DNA of 34,304 nt, taken from the NCBI GenBank assembly GCA_025352085.1, contig JANXUA010000070.1:1-34304 (forward strand), given 5' to 3'. Of the stretch, positions 30,379 to 34,304 are shown one piece after another. The first letter of the stretch is position 1, and the number at the start of each line of letters is the position of its first letter. Origin of the DNA: Caulobacteraceae bacterium. GTDB lineage: Bacteria > Pseudomonadota > Alphaproteobacteria > Caulobacterales > Caulobacteraceae. The notes under the pieces were generated by a model that saw only the letters and a program-made list of their open reading frames with translations, had not been told where the DNA came from and did no database searches. Both the position numbers and the translations under genes were made by a program.

Positions 30379-31780
30379 AGAAGGCCTGCAACGCTGGGCC
30401 CGCCAACGCTTTGCCGTTCTCCATCGGGACCGACATCGGGTCGACCGGCTCGTCGTTGACGTGGAGTTCGTAGTGCAGATGCGGCCCCGTCGAACGACCC
30501 GTGGTGCCGATCGCGCCGATCTGCTGACCCTGGCGCACGCGCACGCCCCCGGCGATCCCGGGCCCAAACGCGCTCATGTGCAGATAGATCGTCTTCCAGC
30601 CGCTGTCGTGCAGGATTTTCACATAGTTGCCGTTCAAATCCTTGAATTCCGCGTTCTGCACCACCCCGTCGCCGGCGGCATAGATCGGCGTGCCGGTCGG
30701 GGCGGCGAAGTCCACGCCCTTGTGCATTTTCATGAAGCCCAACACCGGGTGTTCGCGCATGCCGAAGGTCGAGGAAATGCGCGCGCCCTCCACCGGCGTG
30801 CGCATCAACGATCGCACCGTGCTGCGGCCATTGCCATCGAACCAGCCGCCTTCGCCGCCGGGCGGTTGGAACCAGTACAGCGCGCGGGATTTCTCCTTCG
30901 TCTCCAGCGAAACGTACAGCAGGCGCCCCACGCCGACCGTTTCGCCCCGACTGTTGACGCGGTTTTCAAAAGCGGCCTCGAACACGTCGCCGGCGTGGAT
31001 CTCGCGTTGAAAGTCGAAGTCGAAAGTCAGCGCCTGCGCGAACGGCGAGATCAGCGAGTCGGTGAGGTGCTGGGCGACGGCGGAGGAATAGAAACTGTAG
31101 GCGTCCATCTCGCCGCGAACGTCCTTGATGACGGTCTTCAGATTCGCGGCCGTCGCCTCGGCGGTGAACCCCGACGAACTTGGGGTCACCACCACGCCGG
31201 CGCCGTCTTCATACCGGGCGTCGAGATTGACTAGGTGATTGCCTCCCGAGACCGGCTTGACCATCATGATCAGGGTCAGGTCGCTGTCTTTCTTGACCAG
31301 TTTGGCGACGGCGGCGCCGGCGGCGGGCCCCGCTTCGTCCTGCGGCACGCCGACGCTGGTCAGGGCGCCCAGAATATCGCCCGGTTGGCGCACGACCAGG
31401 GCCCGGCGCTGCTCCTCGCTGACCGGCGCGTCGGCGGGCGATTCGGCGCCGGGCGAGGTGGGCGAGGCGGGCGCCGTGGAGGGGCCGCGCGTCGCGAACC
31501 AAACACCCCCGCCGACGACGGCCACGCCAACCAGCGCCGCAGCGCCGATCATCATCCCGCGTCCCTTCTTTGGCGGCGGGGCGGTCGGCCCCGTCGGTGG
31601 CGTCCCGCCGCCGCTCGACCAGCTCTTGGGGTTGAAGGAGGTGGTGGTGGGGTCCGGCGTTGCGCGCGGCGCCTCGTCGGGCGCCGCTGCCCGTTCGGTC
31701 GGCGCGCCGGGCGACGTCGAAGCCGGCGTTTTCCATTCGCGCGGGTTGAACGATGTCGGTTCCTTAGGCTCGTCGCCCAT
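30329..31780 (-). CDS. Membrane-anchored M23 (LytM) peptidoglycan endopeptidase with duplicated tail motif
   Basis: This is a 483-residue protein. Residues 1-74 are a Pro/Thr-rich, probably cytoplasmic tail with two copies of T-S-F-N-P-[RK]-x-W (9-16 and 47-54). One membrane helix (about 76-96) follows, then a low-complexity linker and a periplasmic part. That part has a central domain (about 120-300) and a C-terminal M23 domain with metal ligands in H-K-G-V-D (His353, Asp357) and H-L-H-Y-E-L (His436); His434 and His401 complete the site. M23 enzymes cut peptide crosslinks in peptidoglycan. ATG 31780 has GAGAGG upstream. The gene diverges from tssK across 151 bases, so it may serve T6SS assembly; housekeeping cell-wall remodelling is the alternative. 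Confidence 0.88.
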   Translation of the reverse strand: MGDEPKEPTSFNPREWKTPASTSPGAPTERAAAPDEAPRATPDPTTTSFNPKSWSSGGGTPPTGPTAPPPKKGRGMMIGAAALVGVAVVGGGVWFATRGPSTAPASPTSPGAESPADAPVSEEQRRALVVRQPGDILGALTSVGVPQDEAGPAAGAAVAKLVKKDSDLTLIMMVKPVSGGNHLVNLDARYEDGAGVVVTPSSSGFTAEATAANLKTVIKDVRGEMDAYSFYSSAVAQHLTDSLISPFAQALTFDFDFQREIHAGDVFEAAFENRVNSRGETVGVGRLLYVSLETKEKSRALYWFQPPGGEGGWFDGNGRSTVRSLMRTPVEGARISSTFGMREHPVLGFMKMHKGVDFAAPTGTPIYAAGDGVVQNAEFKDLNGNYVKILHDSGWKTIYLHMSAFGPGIAGGVRVRQGQQIGAIGTTGRSTGPHLHYELHVNDEPVDPMSVPMENGKALAGPALQAFFKERDRIDVLRRAQTG

Positions 31781-31860
31781 GCACACTGCCTCTCAGGTCT
31801 GCCGTCACCGCGCCTCCGACGGCGAAATCGAAGGGTCGATCTATCATAACCTACGCGGTT

Positions 31861-31889
31861 TTGATCAACGACACTTTAGACGCTATCGA
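31861..31889 (+). promoter_or_regulatory. Possible tssK promoter in the M23/tssK divergent region
   Basis: TTGATC (31861-31866) and TATCGA (31884-31889) are spaced by 17 bases, 42 bases upstream of the tssK start. The surrounding 31845-31920 is AT-richer than its flanks. No -24/-12 sigma-54 element (GG-N10-GC) is evident. Confidence 0.3.
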
Positions 31890-31931
31890 AAGCATGCTTT
31901 ATACGTTGCGAATTGTTTTAAGGGGCAAGCG

Positions 31932-33272
31932 ATGCAAGGCGAAAGCCGGGTAGCTTGGCGGGAAGGTCTGTTTCTCCGTCCGCAGCATTTCCAGCAGCAG
32001 GATCGGCATACCGATTCGCTGGTCCAGGCGCGGACGGCGCCCTTGCGGCCCTACCCTTGGGGACTGGTTGAGTTGAAGGTCAACAACGACCTGGCGTCGC
32101 TGGGCAAGTTCGCGATCGAGCGTTGCAGCGGACTGCTTCCCGACGGACAACCTTTCGCGGCCCCGGATGATCTGCCTCCGCCCGACCCCTTGGACGTCCC
32201 CGCCGACGCGCGCGACGCCATCATCTATCTGACCCTGCCGGCGCGTCAGGCCGGGGCCACCGAATTCATCATGCGCGAGCATTCGGACGAGGCGACGCGT
32301 TATGTTGTCGATGAGGAGGAGGCGTTGGACGCCTTTTCCGAGGATCGGACGCGCGAGCCGATCGAAACGGCCAAACCCAATCTTCGCTTTGGCGTGACGC
32401 GCGATCAGACCTACGGTCGCGTGACTTTGGGGTTGGCGCGCGTACGCGAGGTCCAGAACGGCCGGGTCATCTTCGATGAGCGCTATATTCCGCCCACGCT
32501 GGATATCCGCGCGAGCTCAAGGTTGCTCGGCTTTCTGACCGATATCCTCGGGCGCGCCGAACAGCGGGTTGATGAACTTTCCCTGCGCGCCGTGGAGGCC
32601 ACCGAAGGCGGTTCGGAGACCTTCGCCAGCTTCCTTCTGCTGCAGGCGCTCAACCGCTGGGCCCCGGTGCTGACCCACATCAAGGCTCTGCCGACGGTGC
32701 ACCCCGAACGGTTGTACGAAGTGTTCACGTCGATGAACGGCGAACTGGCCACGATGGTCCGGTCCGACCGGCGTCCGGCGCAGGTGCCCGACTACGATCA
32801 CGAGGATCTGCAGGCGACCTTCGAGCCGGTGTTCGAGGCCCTGCAATCGGCCCTGTCGTCGGTGTTTGACCGCTCGTCGCTGCAATTGCCACTGGAGGTC
32901 GCCGGCCCAGGCGCCTATTTGTCGAAGATCACCGATCACAACCTGTATCAGACCGGGTACTTTTATCTGGCGGTCAAGGCCGCCGCGTCCCTCGACGATA
33001 TCCGTGGGCGGTTTCCCGCCGTGGCCAAGATCGGCGCGATCCAGAAGATGCGGCAGATCGTCGATTCGGCCCTACCTGGCGTGCCGTTGCGCCACGCGCC
33101 CACGCCGCCGCCGCAAATCCGCGTCCTGCCGGGGTATGTCTATTTCGAGCTTGATCGTTCCGCGCCCGATTGGCGCGATTTCGCGTCAGCCCCCGCCCTG
33201 GGGTTGCACGTCGCCGGCGATTGGCCGGATCTGCGTCTCGAACTGTGGTGCGTCAAAAGAGTGGCGAGATGA
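31932..33272 (+). CDS. tssK: Type VI secretion system baseplate protein TssK
   Basis: This 446-residue cytoplasmic protein links the T6SS baseplate to the membrane complex through TssL and TssM. The N-terminal shell domain begins with V-A-W-R-E-G-L-F-L-R-P-Q-H-F-Q-Q-Q-D, the diagnostic TssK opening. The middle contains R-A-S-S-R-L-L-G-F-L and L-Q-A-L-N-R-W-A-P-V-L-T-H. The C-terminal domain has L-P-G-Y-V-Y-F-E-L-D-R and ends L-E-L-W-C-V-K-R. ATG 31932 with AGGGG upstream gives a family-typical length (about 445). Its stop overlaps the tssL start (ATGA), so they are translationally coupled. It is the first T6SS gene in this direction and diverges from the M23 peptidase. Confidence 0.96.
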   Translation: MQGESRVAWREGLFLRPQHFQQQDRHTDSLVQARTAPLRPYPWGLVELKVNNDLASLGKFAIERCSGLLPDGQPFAAPDDLPPPDPLDVPADARDAIIYLTLPARQAGATEFIMREHSDEATRYVVDEEEALDAFSEDRTREPIETAKPNLRFGVTRDQTYGRVTLGLARVREVQNGRVIFDERYIPPTLDIRASSRLLGFLTDILGRAEQRVDELSLRAVEATEGGSETFASFLLLQALNRWAPVLTHIKALPTVHPERLYEVFTSMNGELATMVRSDRRPAQVPDYDHEDLQATFEPVFEALQSALSSVFDRSSLQLPLEVAGPGAYLSKITDHNLYQTGYFYLAVKAAASLDDIRGRFPAVAKIGAIQKMRQIVDSALPGVPLRHAPTPPPQIRVLPGYVYFELDRSAPDWRDFASAPALGLHVAGDWPDLRLELWCVKRVAR

Positions 33273-34304
33273 GCGACGAGAATAATCCCAACCGCACGGT
33301 CTTTCGTCCCTCGCCGTTGCAGGGGTTGCGCCCGACGCCCGGCGCGGCGCCGACGGCCGCGCCCTCGCCACAACCTTTCCCGCCCGTCGGCGATCCCGCG
33401 CCTCTCGCCGCACCGGTGGCCGCGACCGCCGCGGCGCCCGTCCGACTGAGAGTGGACGACGATATTCCCAAACCGGCGACCGCGCCAAAGGTCCGCAACA
33501 CCATGATGACCAACGCGGCGCGCCTGCTCGCGCTGGCCGCCAGCGTCCGTTCCGGGCGGGCCCAGATTGACATGCCCAAGTTGCATTCCGAGGCGACGGC
33601 GCAAATCACCGCCTTTGACCAGGCGATTGTCGCCGCCGGCTATCCCGACGAACAGCGCCAGCGGGCGAAATACGCGCTGTGCGCCACCATCGACGACATC
33701 GCCCAGAACCTGCCGGGCAGCGCTGCGGACGGCGCCGAATGGGCGCGCCGCAGCCTGGTGGTGCAGTTTTTCCAGGAGGCCATCGGCGGCGATCGGTTCT
33801 GGCAGTTGGTGGACGACATGCTCGCCCGCCCGGCGCAGCACGCCGACCTCATTGAACTCTATCACGCCTGTCTCGCGGCCGGATTTGAAGGACGCTTCCG
33901 GGTCATGCCGGACGGCAAGCGCCGGCTGCACGAGGTGATGACCAGCCTGTACGCCGGTCTGGAGCACGTGCGCACGCTTTCGACCGTGGAGCTCTCTCCG
34001 CACTGGAAAGGCTCGCCAACGGACCGCCGCCGCGTGGGCTTCTGGTCCATTCTCGCCCTGGCTGCCGGGATCGCCTTGGCGGTTCTGCTGGTTATCTACA
34101 TTATCCTGCGTCTGGTCCTGATGGAGACAGGTCGGCCGGCGATGGACGCCCTGCAGGCGCTCAATCCGGACCAGCCGCTGCGACTGTCGCGCGTGGCGCC
34201 CCCGCCGCCGCCCTCAAACTCCGGTCAGGCCCAGACCCTGAGAACCTTCCTGGCGCCGGAGATCGCCCAGCATCTGGTGGTCGTCGAGGAAGACGGATCG
34301 ACCG
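33269..34304 (+). CDS. tssL: Type VI secretion system membrane-complex protein TssL (DotU/IcmH), 3' end missing
   Basis: This gene is open to the end of the window; 345 residues are seen. The first 75 residues are a Pro/Ala-rich cytoplasmic tail starting M-S-D-E-N-N-P-N-R-T-V-F-R-P-S-P, with Thr10 placed like the regulatory threonine of Agrobacterium TssL. The DotU domain (about 78-235) includes A-R-L-L-A-L-A-A-S, K-Y-A-L-C-A-T-I-D-D and F-F-Q-E-A-I-G-G. One membrane helix lies at about 254-276. The sequence continues into the periplasm past residue 290 with L-A-P-E-I-A-Q-H-L-V-V-V-E-E-D, as in long TssL proteins that carry an OmpA-like peptidoglycan-binding domain; that domain itself is outside the window. 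The start overlaps the tssK stop. Confidence 0.94.
   Translation, partial: MSDENNPNRTVFRPSPLQGLRPTPGAAPTAAPSPQPFPPVGDPAPLAAPVAATAAAPVRLRVDDDIPKPATAPKVRNTMMTNAARLLALAASVRSGRAQIDMPKLHSEATAQITAFDQAIVAAGYPDEQRQRAKYALCATIDDIAQNLPGSAADGAEWARRSLVVQFFQEAIGGDRFWQLVDDMLARPAQHADLIELYHACLAAGFEGRFRVMPDGKRRLHEVMTSLYAGLEHVRTLSTVELSPHWKGSPTDRRRVGFWSILALAAGIALAVLLVIYIILRLVLMETGRPAMDALQALNPDQPLRLSRVAPPPPPSNSGQAQTLRTFLAPEIAQHLVVVEEDGST

Overview
The window looks like a chromosomal piece of a high-GC alphaproteobacterium, most likely in or near the Caulobacteraceae. This rests on strongly GC-biased third codon positions, frequent GTG/TTG starts, the ccmI-ccmE-ccmF-ccmH (cycHJKL) plus degP arrangement known from alphaproteobacteria, and GC-rich palindromic intergenic repeats. 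No rRNA, tRNA, CRISPR array, transposase or integrase gene was seen. The species assignment is inference.

Layout. At 1-262 an amidase gene is broken and folded back on itself. 321-5945 holds a lactone oxidase-like flavoprotein, a D-threonine aldolase-like PLP enzyme, a membrane protein, and an arginase/ornithine cyclodeaminase pair. 5946-6320 is a gene-free stretch with AT-rich palindromes and short direct repeats. 6321-9924 holds a penicillin/AHL-type acylase overlapping a flavin oxidoreductase. 9935-14505 holds a BaiN/HI0933-type flavoprotein, an rRNA pseudouridine synthase, and a P450/serine-hydrolase operon. 14610-24101 is a long minus-strand envelope and quality-control block: dnaJ-like chaperone, PepSY protein, response regulator, histidine kinase, ccmIEFH and degP. 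24351-25706 is a two-gene cassette of unknown function. 25722-29251 holds a YcgN-like protein with an alpha/beta hydrolase, a divergent Baeyer-Villiger-type monooxygenase, and two very small genes. 29458-30378 is a CPBP membrane protease. 30329-34304 holds an M23 peptidase divergent from tssK and tssL of a type VI secretion system (T6SS); tssL runs off the window end.

How the genes work together. Arginase and ornithine cyclodeaminase form a two-step arginine to ornithine to proline route. The ccm genes handle heme delivery and apocytochrome reduction for c-type cytochromes, with DegP and a PepSY/two-component module alongside for envelope monitoring. TssK (baseplate) and TssL (membrane complex) are the visible edge of a T6SS.

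The most interesting lead is the M23 peptidase that diverges from tssK. It is predicted to have a cytoplasmic tail, one membrane segment and a periplasmic LytM domain. Its tail carries two copies of a T-S-F-N-P-x-x-W motif, and the N-terminal tail of TssL carries a related T-V-F-R-P motif. In Agrobacterium the TssL tail is phosphorylated on a threonine by PpkA and then bound by Fha. The sequence therefore suggests a dedicated peptidoglycan endopeptidase recruited to the T6SS through the same docking chemistry. The two-gene cassette at 24351-25706 and the fold-back at the left edge are the next most notable points.
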